A stretch of DNA of 58,756 nucleotides from Lachnospiraceae bacterium (GTDB lineage Bacteria; Bacillota; Clostridia; Lachnospirales; Lachnospiraceae), in assembly GCA_024681775.1 (NCBI GenBank), contig JAILAF010000106.1, forward strand, positions 1 through 58,756. The letters are read 5' to 3'. Both the position numbers and the translations under genes were made by a program. Shown here piece by piece: positions 1-10,460 of the stretch (positions are counted from its first letter, which is position 1; each line of letters begins with the position of its first letter). The notes beneath the pieces are model-generated. The model saw nothing but the letters and a program-made list of their open reading frames with translations. It was not told the origin of the DNA and ran no database searches.

Positions 1-1
1 T

Positions 2-187
2 CTGGTACTTGCCAACCTGATCCTGACGGTTGCCGCAAAGATCCTGCCCGGTGGATTCCTCATCGGTCTGGTTTTGTGGATCCTGAACATCATCCTGTTC
101 GTTTTCTGGATCATCGGTCTGGTTCATGCATGCAAGGAAGAAGAGATCCCTCTTCCGATCATCGGTGGTTTCGAGATCATCAAGTGA
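2..187 (+). CDS. C-terminal end of a small membrane protein (DUF4870/Tic20-like), 5' truncated
   Basis: An open frame enters from the left edge and ends with TGA at 185-187, giving 61 residues. It holds two hydrophobic stretches (LVLANLILTVAAKI and LIGLVLWILNIILFVFWIIG) followed by a short polar tail with KEEEIPLPIIG before the stop. A tail of the form charged-patch plus PLIG after the last helix is typical of small DUF4870/Tic20-like integral membrane proteins of unknown role. The start lies outside the window, so total length and family cannot be settled. It is followed by hairpins that look like a terminator, so it is probably the last gene of its transcript. Confidence 0.55.
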   Translation: MVLANLILTVAAKILPGGFLIGLVLWILNIILFVFWIIGLVHACKEEEIPLPIIGGFEIIK

Positions 188-233
188 TCTTGCATGTCTA
201 TGCAATGGATCGGGCGCTTGCCCGATAAGAATT

Positions 234-271
234 GGGCGCTCCGGGCCGGAGCGCCCTTCTTATAAAGTTTT
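234..271 (+). terminator. Rho-independent terminator
   Basis: A perfect 9-bp stem, GGGCGCTCC (234-242) with GGAGCGCCC (248-256), is followed by a T-rich tract that is interrupted by an ATAAAG. A second small hairpin (ATCGGGC/GCCCGAT, 209-226) precedes it. It closes the truncated upstream gene. Confidence 0.7.
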
Positions 272-294
272 TTCGGGAAGGAATGCTTTCCCTG

Positions 295-303
295 TGCTAT
301 ACT
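295..303 (+). promoter_or_regulatory. Extended -10 promoter for metH
   Basis: TGCTATACT is a TGn-extended -10 element (hexamer TATACT, 5 of 6 matches) 40 bases before the metH start. No good -35 is seen 17 bases upstream, which extended -10 promoters can do without. I see no cobalamin or SAM riboswitch: only about 35 bases of leader remain. Confidence 0.45.
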
Positions 304-342
304 TTTTGTTGCCACACATTCTGCTTTGAAGGGGATTTTTTG

Positions 343-2895
343 ATGACACTGGAACAGTTTCGGGAATATGTGAAGGATCGTTTTGTGTTTCTGGACGGTG
401 CCACCGGCACCAATCTGGCCAAAGCCGGAATGCCGGGAGGGGTCTGCCCCGAAGCCTGGATCCTGGAGCATCCCCGGGCAATGGAGGATCTGCAGGTTGC
501 CTTTCTGGATGCCGGCACCAATATCCTCTACGCGCCTACCTTTACCGCAAACCGCATCAAGCTGGCCGAATACGGCCTGTCTGACATGCTGCAGGAGATG
601 GTCTCCGGCCTGGTAGCCATCTCGAAAAAAGCCATTGCAAGGAGCGGCAAAACAGACTGTCTGGTGGCGGGGGACCTGACCATGACCGGTCAGCAGCTGC
701 GTCCCATGGGCCCCATGGATCCGGAAGCCCTCATCGATGTCTACAAGGAGCAGATCACCGCGCTGGAAGAAGCAGGCGCAGACCTGCTGGTGGTGGAGAC
801 CATGATGAGTCTGGCGGAGGTCAGATGTGCCCTCATCGCAGCGAAGGAGGTTTCGGACCTTCCCGTGATGGTCACATTTACCTTTGAGCCCTCCGGAAGG
901 ACGCTCTTCGGAACAGACGCGGCCACTGCCGCCATCGTCTGCGAGAGCCTGGGGGCTGCTGCCATCGGCGTGAACTGTTCTACCGGTCCCGCAGCCATGA
1001 AAGGCATCGTGGAAAGTATGGCATCCGTGTCAGATCTTCCCATCATTGCTAAGCCAAATGCAGGGCTTCCCAAGCTGGATGCGGAAGGAAAGACTGTATA
1101 TGACATGAGTGTCGATGCCTTTGCAGGCGAGATGCAGGAGCTGATCGCGGCGGGGGCACAGATCCTGGGAGGATGCTGCGGCACCACCCCGGACTTTATC
1201 CGTGCGCTGACGGAGAGCTGCAAGGGAAGGATGCCCGTTTCCGTTCCCCGAAGGCCTGCGGGCATGCGGTACCTCACCGGTGAGCGTCAGACCCTGGCCT
1301 TTTCCGGAGGGGACCGTTTCATCATCATCGGTGAGCGCATCAATCCTACGGGCAAGAAAGCCCTTCAGGCAGAACTCCGGGAAGGGAAGATGGATCTGGT
1401 CCGTTCCTTTGCCCAGGAGCAGGAAGCCTGCGGTGCAAAGGTGCTGGATATCAATGTGGGCATGGGCGGCATCGATGAGAAGGCTGCCATGCTGACCGCC
1501 ATCGAAGAGGTGACGCAGGTCACCAACCTGCCCTTAAGTCTGGACTCCAGCTTTATCGATGTGCTGGAAGCGGCGCTCCGGTACTATCCCGGCAGAGCGC
1601 TGGTCAATTCCGTTTCCCTGGAGACGGAGAAATTTGAGAAGCTTCTGCCCCTGGTTGCCAAATACGGAGCCATGTTCATCCTGCTGCCCCTGTCCGACGA
1701 GGGACTGCCGAAGGACATCGGGGAGAAAAAGCAGATCATTGAGAAGATTTACAGCCGCGCCCTGGAACTGGGGATGCGGAAGGAAGATATCGTGGTGGAC
1801 GGTCTGGTGCAGACGGTTGGCGCAAATGCCAATGCGGGCCTGGAGACCCTGGAGACCATCGCCTACGCTACCCAAAACGGTTTTGCCACCGTTTGCGGCC
1901 TTTCCAATATTTCCTTCGGTATGCCGGAGCGCAAGTATGTCAATTCCGCGTTCCTGACCCTGGCCATCTCCAAGGGGTTGTCCATGGCCATTTCCAATCC
2001 CTCCCAGGAGCTTCTGGTCTGCACGGCCCAGGCCACGGACCTGCTGCTGGCCAAGAAGGACGCGGATCTGACCTATATCGAGACGGTGTCCGTACTGAAA
2101 GAAAAGCACGAGAAGGAAGCGCAGGAGAAGGCAAGGCTGGCAGCTCTGGCGGCTGCGGCGGGAAATGCTCCTGCTCCCGGAACGCAGGCGGAAGCTCCCG
2201 CGGGAACGAAGAGTGCTTTCCCGGATGGCGGCGCTGCAACGGCGGGCGGACGGTCCGCTGCTGCGGAAGCGGTCTATGAAGCGGTCCTCAAAGGAAATCG
2301 AGGCTCCATCGCGGAGATCACGAAAAAGGCGCTGGATGCGGGAGAGGATCCCCAGGCGCTTTTGAACGATGCCCTGATCCCTGCCATCAATGAGGTGGGA
2401 AAGCGTTTTGACAGCGGGAAGTATTTCCTTCCGCAGCTCATCGGCAGCGCGGAAGCCATGAAGCTTTCCATCGAGGTCCTGGAGCCTCTGCTGGCGACAG
2501 ATGCGGCAGAGGGGGAGAAGGCTGTGGTAGTCATCGCCACCGTGGAAGGGGACATCCATGACATCGGGAAAAACCTGGTGGCCATGATGCTGAAGAATTA
2601 CGGCTTCGATGTGGTGGACCTGGGTAAGGACGTGCCCTGTGACGAGATTCTGAAAGCGGCAAAGGAGAAAAAGGCAGCCATCATCTGTCTCTCGGCCCTG
2701 ATGACCACCACCATGCAGCGGATGAAGGATGTGGTGGAAGCAGTAAAACGGGAACAGCTCCCCGTGAAGGTCATGGTAGGGGGTGCCGTGGTGACGCAGG
2801 AATATGCCGACGAGATCGGCGCCGACGGATACTCGCGGGATGCTTCGGAAGCCGTGAAGGTGGCCAGAAAACTCCTGGGCATCTCCGAAGCGTAA
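343..2895 (+). CDS. metH: Cobalamin-dependent methionine synthase, without the reactivation domain
   Basis: Transfers a methyl group from methyltetrahydrofolate through cob(I)alamin to homocysteine, making methionine in the cytoplasm. The start is ATG 343, after GAAGGGG at 327-333; a longer open frame begins at 232 inside the terminator and is rejected. The 850 residues hold a homocysteine-binding barrel with the zinc ligands C212, C278 and C279 (GVNCSTGP, GGCCGTTP), a pterin-binding barrel (about 345-600), an Ala/Gly/Pro-rich linker (about 620-660), a cobalamin cap, and the cobalamin domain with D737, H739 and G742 of DxHxxG (DIHDIGKNLV). E. coli MetH (about 1227 residues) adds a SAM-dependent reactivation domain that is absent here; clostridia commonly encode it separately. 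It runs 14 bases ahead of ilvB, probably co-transcribed. Confidence 0.93.
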   Translation: MTLEQFREYVKDRFVFLDGATGTNLAKAGMPGGVCPEAWILEHPRAMEDLQVAFLDAGTNILYAPTFTANRIKLAEYGLSDMLQEMVSGLVAISKKAIARSGKTDCLVAGDLTMTGQQLRPMGPMDPEALIDVYKEQITALEEAGADLLVVETMMSLAEVRCALIAAKEVSDLPVMVTFTFEPSGRTLFGTDAATAAIVCESLGAAAIGVNCSTGPAAMKGIVESMASVSDLPIIAKPNAGLPKLDAEGKTVYDMSVDAFAGEMQELIAAGAQILGGCCGTTPDFIRALTESCKGRMPVSVPRRPAGMRYLTGERQTLAFSGGDRFIIIGERINPTGKKALQAELREGKMDLVRSFAQEQEACGAKVLDINVGMGGIDEKAAMLTAIEEVTQVTNLPLSLDSSFIDVLEAALRYYPGRALVNSVSLETEKFEKLLPLVAKYGAMFILLPLSDEGLPKDIGEKKQIIEKIYSRALELGMRKEDIVVDGLVQTVGANANAGLETLETIAYATQNGFATVCGLSNISFGMPERKYVNSAFLTLAISKGLSMAISNPSQELLVCTAQATDLLLAKKDADLTYIETVSVLKEKHEKEAQEKARLAALAAAAGNAPAPGTQAEAPAGTKSAFPDGGAATAGGRSAAAEAVYEAVLKGNRGSIAEITKKALDAGEDPQALLNDALIPAINEVGKRFDSGKYFLPQLIGSAEAMKLSIEVLEPLLATDAAEGEKAVVVIATVEGDIHDIGKNLVAMMLKNYGFDVVDLGKDVPCDEILKAAKEKKAAIICLSALMTTTMQRMKDVVEAVKREQLPVKVMVGGAVVTQEYADEIGADGYSRDASEAVKVARKLLGISEA

Positions 2896-2909
2896 GAAGG
2901 AGGAAAAGA

Positions 2910-4526
2910 ATGATCGCAGCTGATGTCATCGTAAAATGCCTTGAAGAGGAAGGGGTTACCCATGTGTTCGGGTATCCCGGCGTTGCCATCTGTCCTTTTT
3001 ACAACAGCATTTTGAATTCCGAGATCAAAACGGTGCTGGTGCGGACCGAACAGAATGCGGCCCACGCTGCCAGCGGTGTTGCCCGGATGACTGACAGACC
3101 CGGTGTCTGTGCCGTCACCTCCGGCCCCGGTGCCACCAATATCATCACCGGCATCGCCACTGCTTTTGCGGACAGCATTCCCCTGGTGGTGCTGACCGGC
3201 CAGGTAAACAGCGAGCTCCTGGGCAGCGATGTGTTCCAGGAGGCGGATATCACCGGCGCGGTGGAGTCCTTTGTAAAATACAGCTATCTGGTCCGGGATG
3301 CGGCGGAGATCCCCCGGATCATCAAGGAAGCCTTCTACATCGCCAATTCCGGCCGCAAGGGCCCTGTGCTGATCGATCTGCCCATCGATGTGCAGAATAC
3401 GCCTGTGAAGAGCTTCAAATACCCGGATTCCGTGCAGCTCCGTACCTACAAGCCCACCATCCGCGGCAATGCGGTGCAGATCAAGAAGGTGGTAAAGGAG
3501 CTGAACCGCGCAAAGCACCCCATCATCTGTGCGGGCGGCGGCGTGCTCCTGGCCCGGGCGGACGATGAACTGAGAGCCTTTGTGGAAAGACATAAGATCC
3601 CCGTGGTGTCCACCATGATGGGCATCGGCGTCATGCCCACGGAGGACCCTTACTACTTCGGCATGGTGGGGAATAACGGGAAGCCCTATGCCAACCGCGC
3701 CATGAACGAGGCGGATCTCATCATCATGGTGGGAGCCCGTGTGGCGGACAGAGCCATTTCCCAGCCGGATCTCATTACCCGGGACAAGGTCCTGGTCCAC
3801 ATCGATGTGGATCCTGCGGAGATCGGGAAAAATGCGGTATCCTCCATCCCTCTGGTGGGAGACGCGGACAAGGTCATCGAGGAGCTGATGGAGCAGGAGA
3901 TCGACGGAGACTATGCCGACTGGGTCCGCACCCTCACCTCCTATAAGGAAGCTTACAAGCCCAACAAATACGGACGAAAGGGATATGTGGATCCCGCGAT
4001 TTTCGTCAGAAAACTGTCCCTTGCCATGGAGGATGATGCGGTCTATGTGGCGGATGTGGGACAGAACCAGATCTGGTCCTGCGCAAACGTGCAGATGCGC
4101 AGCGGTAAATTCCTGACTTCCGGCGGTATGGGGACCATGGGGTATTCCATTCCCGCTGCCATGGGGGCCAAGATCGCAGCTCCCGACCGTCAGGTGGTGG
4201 CGGTCTGCGGCGACGGTTCCTTCCAGATGTCCATGATGGAGCTGGCTACCTGCAATCAGCACGGAGTCCCCGCCAAGATCGTCGTGATCCGGAACGGATA
4301 CCTGGGGATGGTGCGGGAGTACCAGCATTACACCTACAAGGACAATTATTCCGTGGTGAGCCTGGACGGCAGCCCGGATCTGGCAAAACTCTCGGCAGCT
4401 TACGATTTTACCTATCTGAAGCTGGCGAAGGACAAGGATATCGATGCGAAGATCGACGCCTTTTTGAAGGAAGAGGGATCCGTTCTCATGGAAGTCATCG
4501 TGGATCCTTTGGATCTGGTAAAATAA
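2910..4526 (+). CDS. ilvB: Acetolactate synthase large (catalytic) subunit
   Basis: Thiamine-diphosphate enzyme that condenses pyruvate with pyruvate or 2-oxobutyrate, the first common step to valine, leucine and isoleucine. The start ATG follows AAGGAGG. Visible landmarks over 538 residues: GYPG near residue 22, the catalytic Glu E47 in RTEQNAAHAA, the TSGPGATN loop, FQEAD, and the ThDP/Mg motif G434-D435-G436 ending in RNGYLGMVREYQ. At the position where AHAS enzymes normally have Trp (GMVRQWQ) this protein has Tyr (Y471); in E. coli AHAS II that Trp favours 2-oxobutyrate, so substrate preference could differ. It sits directly before its regulatory subunit. Other ThDP enzymes of the family are possible in principle, but the ilvN and ilvC neighbours argue for AHAS. 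Confidence 0.9.
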   Translation: MIAADVIVKCLEEEGVTHVFGYPGVAICPFYNSILNSEIKTVLVRTEQNAAHAASGVARMTDRPGVCAVTSGPGATNIITGIATAFADSIPLVVLTGQVNSELLGSDVFQEADITGAVESFVKYSYLVRDAAEIPRIIKEAFYIANSGRKGPVLIDLPIDVQNTPVKSFKYPDSVQLRTYKPTIRGNAVQIKKVVKELNRAKHPIICAGGGVLLARADDELRAFVERHKIPVVSTMMGIGVMPTEDPYYFGMVGNNGKPYANRAMNEADLIIMVGARVADRAISQPDLITRDKVLVHIDVDPAEIGKNAVSSIPLVGDADKVIEELMEQEIDGDYADWVRTLTSYKEAYKPNKYGRKGYVDPAIFVRKLSLAMEDDAVYVADVGQNQIWSCANVQMRSGKFLTSGGMGTMGYSIPAAMGAKIAAPDRQVVAVCGDGSFQMSMMELATCNQHGVPAKIVVIRNGYLGMVREYQHYTYKDNYSVVSLDGSPDLAKLSAAYDFTYLKLAKDKDIDAKIDAFLKEEGSVLMEVIVDPLDLVK

Positions 4527-4545
4527 GTGCGGCATGGAGGTAAGC

Positions 4546-5043
4546 ATGAAGATCAAGAGAATCTATTCCGTTACCGTGGAGAACCGTTCCGGTGTCCTGA
4601 GCAAGGTCAGCGGACTCTTCGCAAGAAGATGCTTTAACATCGATTCTCTGGCGGTGGGAGAGACGGACGACAAGCTGGTCTCCAATATGACCATCGTCTC
4701 TTCCGGAGACGAGCGCACGCTGGAGCAGATCGAGAAGCAGCTGAACAAGAAGCTGGATGTCATCAAGGTCAAGACCTTCACGGAGCAGGAGTGCATCTCC
4801 CGGGAGCTGATGCTGATGAAGGTGAAGTACAACAAGGGAAACCGTCAGGAGATCATGGAGATGTGTGAACTCATGAATGCCAGCATCGTGGACATGAGTC
4901 TTCACCATATGATGATCCAGATCTGCGATACCCCGGAGAAGATCCAGCTGATGATCCGGATGTTCAAGTCCATCAGCATCGTGGAATGTGCGCGGACCGG
5001 TACGCTGGCGCTGCAGAAGTGCCTGGAGAGTGAAGGGAACTGA
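4546..5043 (+). CDS. ilvN: Acetolactate synthase small (regulatory) subunit, copy 1
   Basis: ACT-domain subunit that activates AHAS and confers feedback inhibition by branched-chain amino acids. The start is ATG 4546, served by GGAGG at 4536-4540; an in-frame ATG at 4534 overlaps that ribosome site and is unlikely. It has 165 residues, normal for IlvH/IlvN. The N-terminal ACT domain reads SVTVENRSGVLSKVSGLFARR with the usual NxxGVLxRxxGLFxRR pattern, followed by the C-terminal small-subunit domain ending in ARTGTLALQ. It follows ilvB by 19 bases. A second small-subunit gene lies 138 bases downstream. Confidence 0.9.
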   Translation: MKIKRIYSVTVENRSGVLSKVSGLFARRCFNIDSLAVGETDDKLVSNMTIVSSGDERTLEQIEKQLNKKLDVIKVKTFTEQECISRELMLMKVKYNKGNRQEIMEMCELMNASIVDMSLHHMMIQICDTPEKIQLMIRMFKSISIVECARTGTLALQKCLESEGN

Positions 5044-5108
5044 GATTATTTTTGCAGGTTTCCAAAGATTAACAAAGATCAACTTTTCAGATGGTTAAAA
5101 AGAGTCTG

Positions 5109-5137
5109 TTGACATTACAATCCATCGTTGTTAAAGT
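5109..5137 (+). promoter_or_regulatory. Promoter for the second ilvN copy and ilvC
   Basis: TTGACA (5109-5114) is a perfect -35; 17 bases later stands TAAAGT (5132-5137, 4 of 6). An alternative -10, TAGAAT (5137-5142), is better but its 22-base spacing is too long. This suggests independent transcription of the downstream ilvN-ilvC pair. No T-box sequence is visible in the short leader. Confidence 0.5.
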
Positions 5138-5181
5138 AGAATCTAGCTTGAAATTATGGGTATTTTTCAGGAGGTTACATC

Positions 5182-5682
5182 TTGAGAAAGAAAGTTTTTC
5201 AGCTTTTGGTAGACAATAATTCGGGTGTGCTCAGCCGTATATCAGGACTGTTTTCCAGAAGAGGGTATAACATCGAGAGCATTACCGCAGGCGTAACAGC
5301 GGATGCCCGCTACACCCGGATCACCATCTGCACCAGCGGAGATGACGAGGTGCTGGAGCAGATCGAGAAGCAGCTGGCCAAACTGGAGGATGTGAGAGAC
5401 ATCAAGGAGCTGAAGCCGGACGAGAGCGTGTACCGCGAGCTTGCCATGGTCAAGGTAAAGATCACGCCCCAGGAGCGTCAGACCATTGTGGCTACCACGG
5501 AGATCTTCCGCGGGAACATCATCGACGTTTCTCCCGACTGTGTCATCATTGAGATCACCGGCAACCAGTCCAAGGTGGACGCGTTCCTGCGGCTGCTGGA
5601 CGGACACGAGGTGCTCGAGCTGGCAAGGACCGGTATCGCCGGACTCACCAGAGGCACCGAGAATGTGACCTACCTGCCTTAA
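5182..5682 (+). CDS. ilvN: Acetolactate synthase small (regulatory) subunit, copy 2
   Basis: Second ACT-domain regulatory subunit, 166 residues, similar to but clearly diverged from the copy just upstream. The start is a TTG at 5182 with CAGGAGG (5168-5174) 7 bases before it; the protein begins MRKKVFQLLVDNNSGVLSRI, so the ACT domain would be cut by any later start. The pattern NNSGVLSRISGLFSRRGYN is canonical IlvH/IlvN, and the end has ELARTGIAGL. It has its own promoter candidate and lies 54 bases before ilvC. Two small subunits may bind the same large subunit or serve another AHAS elsewhere; the sequence cannot tell. Confidence 0.88.
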   Translation: MRKKVFQLLVDNNSGVLSRISGLFSRRGYNIESITAGVTADARYTRITICTSGDDEVLEQIEKQLAKLEDVRDIKELKPDESVYRELAMVKVKITPQERQTIVATTEIFRGNIIDVSPDCVIIEITGNQSKVDAFLRLLDGHEVLELARTGIAGLTRGTENVTYLP

Positions 5683-6756
<1,074 letters not shown>

Positions 6757-6767
6757 CAGATCACTCG

Positions 6768-6797
6768 GGGGGCTGCCGAAAGCGGCCCCCTGTTTTT
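6768..6797 (+). terminator. Rho-independent terminator after ilvC
   Basis: Nine-pair stem GGGGGCTGC (6768-6776) with GCGGCCCCC (6782-6790), one G-T pair, loop CGAAA, and five T at 6793-6797. Confidence 0.85.
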
Positions 6798-6805
6798 CGT
6801 ATCGT

Positions 6806-8614
6806 ATGACATCCAGTTTCGAAGAAAAAATCAAATCGCCCAAAGGCATTCTTCCCGAGATCTGGTTTACGGAGATGTACCGGAAGCATAAGGGGCATCC
6901 CCTGCGGATCCTCGTGGGGATCTATAAGGGGTATTATCACAAGTTTCTCCTGGCCGTTTTCTTCTTTTTCATCAAGCATTCCCCGGTGTGGGTCCTGCCC
7001 ATAGTCACCTCCGGCGTCATCAATTCCGTGGTGAAGGGGGACGGTGACCTGATCCGGAAGCTGATCTTTTACGGGGCGCTGATGGTGGTGTTGCTGCTTT
7101 TAAACATCCCCACGAACTACGCCTACACGGCCTATAAGAGCCAGGCCACCCGCTACGCGGAGACGGGTCTGCGCAAAGCCCTGATCCGGAAGCTTCAGCA
7201 GCTCACCATTTCCTACCATGTGGACACCCGGTCGGGACGGCTGCAGTCCAAGATCATGCGTGATGTGGAGGCGGTGGAGCAGCTCAGCACCCAGATGTTT
7301 TTGAGTGCCCTGAACATTGCTCTGAACATCGGTGTCGCACTGGCGGTCACCGTGCGAAAGAGCTATGTGGTATTTTTCTTCTTCCTCATCACGACCCCCG
7401 TTGCTGCGGGGACCATGTGGTTTTTCCGGAACGTGATGAAAAAGCGGAATTCGGAATTCCGGAAGGAGATGGAAGAGACCTCCGCCAGAGTTATGGAGAT
7501 GGTGGAGATGATCCCCGTTACCAGAGCCCACGCCCTGGAGGACGAGGAGGTCAATAAGATGAGTTCTCAGCTCTTCGCCGTTGCGGAGAAGGGCTATAAG
7601 CTGGATCTGGTGCAGACCCTGTTTGGTTCCGTCGGCTGGGTGATCTTCCAGATCTTCCAGGTGATCTGCCTGTGCTTTACCGCAGTGCTGGCATACCGGC
7701 ACGCCATTGAGCCCGGCGATATCACCCTGTATCAGAGCTATTTTGCAACCATCGTCAACCAGGTGTCCGCAGTCATCAGCCTGGTGCCCGCCATTGCCAA
7801 GGGCGTGGAGAGCGTGAACTCCATCGGGGAGGTGCTGCTTTCCGACGAGGTGGAGGACAACCAGGGCAAGCTGGAGATCTCGGAGGTGCAGGGGCATTTT
7901 GCCTTCGAGAATGTGCATTTCCACTACAAGGACAGTGACACGGATGTCTTAAACGGACTGGACCTGGATGTGGCGCCGGGTGAGACCATCGCCCTGGTGG
8001 GAGAGTCCGGTGCCGGGAAATCCACCATTTTGAACATGGTCATCGGGTTCTACAAAGCCACGGGAGGGCGGATCCTTCTGGACGGCAGGAACATGGATGA
8101 CCTGGATCTGCGGTCCTATAGGCATTTCCTGGCCGTGGTGCCCCAGACCAGCATTCTTTTTTCCGGTTCCATCCGGGACAACATCACCTACGGCTGCGAG
8201 AATGTGAGCGAAGAGAAGCTGGCACAGGTCATCGAAGCGGCGAATCTGAAGGATCTCATCGCAGGGATGCCCAATGGTCTCGATACCCAGGTGGGAGAGC
8301 ACGGCGGCAAGCTTTCCGGCGGTCAAAGACAGCGCGTTTCCATCGCCAGAGCCCTGATCCGGGATCCGAAGGTCATCGTGCTGGATGAGGCCACTTCGGC
8401 GCTGGATTCCGTGTCCGAGAAGCTGATCCAGGAGGCCATCGAGAACCTGTGCCGCGGACGCACCACCTTTATCGTGGCCCACAGACTCTCTACCATTACC
8501 GGGGCGGACCGCATCGCGGTCATCGCGGACGGAAAATGCGAAGAGATCGGAACCTATGACGAACTGATGGCTTCCAGGGGAGCCTTCTACCACATGAAAA
8601 AGCTGCAAAGCTAA
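6806..8614 (+). CDS. ABC exporter, fused membrane and ATPase domains
   Basis: Half-transporter of the multidrug/lipid exporter type, acting in the cytoplasmic membrane, probably as a dimer. It has 602 residues: an N-terminal membrane domain with about six hydrophobic segments (roughly 45-330), then an ATPase with Walker A GESGAGKS (399-406), signature LSGGQ (503-507), Walker B VIVLDEA (D527, E528) and switch H559 (AHRLST). Two domains in one chain with the membrane part first is the exporter layout. The start ATG 6806 sits only 9 bases past the ilvC terminator with no clear ribosome site, so a later start near Met 24 is possible. The substrate cannot be read from sequence. Its place 17 bases ahead of leuC suggests co-transcription with leucine genes. 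Confidence 0.88.
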   Translation: MTSSFEEKIKSPKGILPEIWFTEMYRKHKGHPLRILVGIYKGYYHKFLLAVFFFFIKHSPVWVLPIVTSGVINSVVKGDGDLIRKLIFYGALMVVLLLLNIPTNYAYTAYKSQATRYAETGLRKALIRKLQQLTISYHVDTRSGRLQSKIMRDVEAVEQLSTQMFLSALNIALNIGVALAVTVRKSYVVFFFFLITTPVAAGTMWFFRNVMKKRNSEFRKEMEETSARVMEMVEMIPVTRAHALEDEEVNKMSSQLFAVAEKGYKLDLVQTLFGSVGWVIFQIFQVICLCFTAVLAYRHAIEPGDITLYQSYFATIVNQVSAVISLVPAIAKGVESVNSIGEVLLSDEVEDNQGKLEISEVQGHFAFENVHFHYKDSDTDVLNGLDLDVAPGETIALVGESGAGKSTILNMVIGFYKATGGRILLDGRNMDDLDLRSYRHFLAVVPQTSILFSGSIRDNITYGCENVSEEKLAQVIEAANLKDLIAGMPNGLDTQVGEHGGKLSGGQRQRVSIARALIRDPKVIVLDEATSALDSVSEKLIQEAIENLCRGRTTFIVAHRLSTITGADRIAVIADGKCEEIGTYDELMASRGAFYHMKKLQS

Positions 8615-8631
8615 CTGATGGAGGAAACAGT

Positions 8632-9900
8632 ATGGGAATGACAATGACACAGAAGATCCTGGCCCATGCCGCCGGATTGCCGGAGGTAAAGGCAGGACAG
8701 CTGATCATGGCAGATCTGGATCTGGTGCTTGGAAACGACATCACCAGTCCGGTGGCCATTCATGAGCTTGAAAAAATGAAGGTGGAGGGGGTCTTTGACA
8801 AGGACAGGATCGCGCTGGTGCCTGATCACTTCGTCCCCAACAAGGACATCAAATCCGCTGAGCATTGCAAGTGCGTCAGAGAGTTTGCCCGGAAGAACGA
8901 GATCACCAATTATTTCGAGGTGGGGCAGATGGGCATCGAGCATGCGCTGCTGCCGGAAAAAGGCCTGACGGTGCCCGGTGATGTGATCATCGGCGCCGAC
9001 TCCCATACCTGCACCTACGGTGCCCTGGGCGCCTTTTCCACCGGTGTGGGCAGCACGGATATGGCAGCCGGCATGGCGACGGGACAGGCATGGTTCAAGG
9101 TGCCTTCCGCCATCCGCTTCAACATTGTGGGGAAGCCAGCAAAGCATATCAGCGGCAAGGATCTGATCCTGCACATCATCGGTATGATCGGTGTGGACGG
9201 TGCGCTGTACCGCTCCATGGAGTTTACCGGTGAGGGGATCAAAAATCTGACGATGGATGACCGCTTTACCATTGCCAACATGGCCATTGAGGCCGGGGGC
9301 AAGAACGGCATCTTCCCCGTGGATGAGATCACGGAAAGCTACCTGAAGGAGCATGCCACCAGACCTTACACGGTCTATGAGGCAGATCCGGATGCAGAGT
9401 ATGACGAGACCATCGAGATCGATCTGTCTACCTTGCGTCCCACCGTTTCCTTCCCTCATCTGCCGGAGAACACCCATACCATCGACCAGATCCATGCGGA
9501 AGGAGATATCCGGATCGACCAGGTGGTCATCGGTTCCTGCACCAACGGCCGCATTCAGGATATGCGGGAAGCTGCTCAGATCCTGAAGGGGAGAAAGGTG
9601 GCACCGGGCGTGCGCCTCATTGTGATCCCCGCGACCCAGGCCGTGTACCTGCAGGCCATGGAGGAGGGACTCCTCCGGACCTTCATTGAAGCCGGCGGCG
9701 TGGTATCCACCCCCACCTGCGGCCCCTGCCTGGGAGGCTATATGGGCGTCCTGGCTCAGGGAGAGCGCTGTGTGTCCACCACCAACCGGAACTTTGTAGG
9801 CCGTATGGGACATGTGGATTCCGAAATCTATCTGGCCAGCCCCGCTGTGGCTGCAGCCAGTGCTATCACCGGTCAGATCTCCTGTCCGGAAGATCTTTAA
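8632..9900 (+). CDS. leuC: 3-isopropylmalate dehydratase large subunit
   Basis: With LeuD isomerises 2-isopropylmalate to 3-isopropylmalate in leucine synthesis, using a [4Fe-4S] cluster. GGAGG (8620-8624) precedes the ATG. The 422-residue length matches the short archaeal/clostridial LeuC class rather than the roughly 466-residue proteobacterial form. The cluster ligands are in place: C303 (GSCTNGR), C363 and C366 ([11 protein letters not shown]). [13 protein letters not shown] near residue 121 is also conserved in aconitase relatives. Homoaconitase or a methylmalate dehydratase are family alternatives; the ilv neighbours favour leucine synthesis. leuD follows at once. Confidence 0.92.
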   Translation: MGMTMTQKILAHAAGLPEVKAGQLIMADLDLVLGNDITSPVAIHELEKMKVEGVFDKDRIALVPDHFVPNKDIKSAEHCKCVREFARKNEITNYFEVGQMGIEHALLPEKGLTVPGDVIIGADSHTCTYGALGAFSTGVGSTDMAAGMATGQAWFKVPSAIRFNIVGKPAKHISGKDLILHIIGMIGVDGALYRSMEFTGEGIKNLTMDDRFTIANMAIEAGGKNGIFPVDEITESYLKEHATRPYTVYEADPDAEYDETIEIDLSTLRPTVSFPHLPENTHTIDQIHAEGDIRIDQVVIGSCTNGRIQDMREAAQILKGRKVAPGVRLIVIPATQAVYLQAMEEGLLRTFIEAGGVVSTPTCGPCLGGYMGVLAQGERCVSTTNRNFVGRMGHVDSEIYLASPAVAAASAITGQISCPEDL

Positions 9901-9910
9901 GGAGGAGCGT

Positions 9911-10402
9911 ATGCAGGCAAAAGGAAGGGTTTTTAAATACGGAGACAATGTTGACACTGATGTCATCATCCCCGCAAGATATCTGAATTCGTCCGATCCG
10001 GCAGAGCTGGCAACCCACTGCATGGAGGACATCGACAAGGAATTTGTTGACAAGGTAAATAAGGGTGATATCATTGTTGCCAACAAGAATTTCGGCTGCG
10101 GTTCCTCGAGAGAGCATGCCCCCATCGCCATCAAGGCTTCGGGTGTGAGCTGCGTCATCGCTGAGACCTTCGCCAGAATTTTTTACCGCAATGCTATCAA
10201 TATCGGCCTTCCCATCATCGAGTGCCCCGAAGCGGCTGTGGCCATTTCGGCGGGAGATGAGGTGGAGATTGACTTTGATTCCGGCGAGATCAGGGACCTG
10301 ACCACGGGAGAGACCTTCCACGGACAGGCATTTCCGGAGTTTATGCAGAAGATCATCGCAAACGAGGGTCTTGTGCAGTGGATCAACAACGGAAGACCTT
10401 AA
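9911..10402 (+). CDS. leuD: 3-isopropylmalate dehydratase small subunit
   Basis: Swivel domain that completes the isopropylmalate dehydratase active site with LeuC. The start is ATG 9911: GGAGGAG (9901-9907) directly follows the leuC stop and fits this start, although the frame is open back to 9812. It has 163 residues, the usual length of the short LeuD. Landmarks are [12 protein letters not shown] near the N terminus, [12 protein letters not shown] in the middle and [17 protein letters not shown]. leuA and leuB are not in the window. A terminator follows 7 bases after the stop. Confidence 0.93.
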   Translation: MQAKGRVFKYGDNVDTDVIIPARYLNSSDPAELATHCMEDIDKEFVDKVNKGDIIVANKNFGCGSSREHAPIAIKASGVSCVIAETFARIFYRNAINIGLPIIECPEAAVAISAGDEVEIDFDSGEIRDLTTGETFHGQAFPEFMQKIIANEGLVQWINNGRP

Positions 10403-10409
10403 GTTTTCG

Positions 10410-10443
10410 GCCTGCGGCATGTGAGTGTCGCAGGTCTTTTTTT
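10410..10443 (+). terminator. Rho-independent terminator after leuD
   Basis: Stem CCTGCG (10411-10416) with CGCAGG, extended inward by CAT/GTG around the loop GTGA, followed by TCTTTTTTT. The MATE gene open frame begins inside this hairpin, which argues against its longest start. Confidence 0.8.
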
Positions 10444-10460
10444 CTCTTTTGATAATGCTT

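Noticed and set aside
187..343. Cobalamin or SAM riboswitch ahead of metH
   Set aside because: The leader after the predicted promoter is about 35 bases, too short for either element.
2598..4556. 652-codon open frame on the minus strand opposite ilvB
   Set aside because: It is the antisense shadow of a well-supported gene in GC-rich sequence; composition is His/Gly/Asp-rich without domains. The same applies to long antisense frames at 1534-2559, 5242-6849, 8611-10158 and 56841-57995.
5043..5182. T-box riboswitch ahead of ilvN-ilvC, or in the his leader
   Set aside because: No AGGGTGG-type T-box sequence or specifier stem is visible in either leader.
10425..10460. Longer N terminus of the MATE transporter from 10425
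   Set aside because: It would start within the leuD terminator hairpin and adds a segment not seen in MATE proteins.
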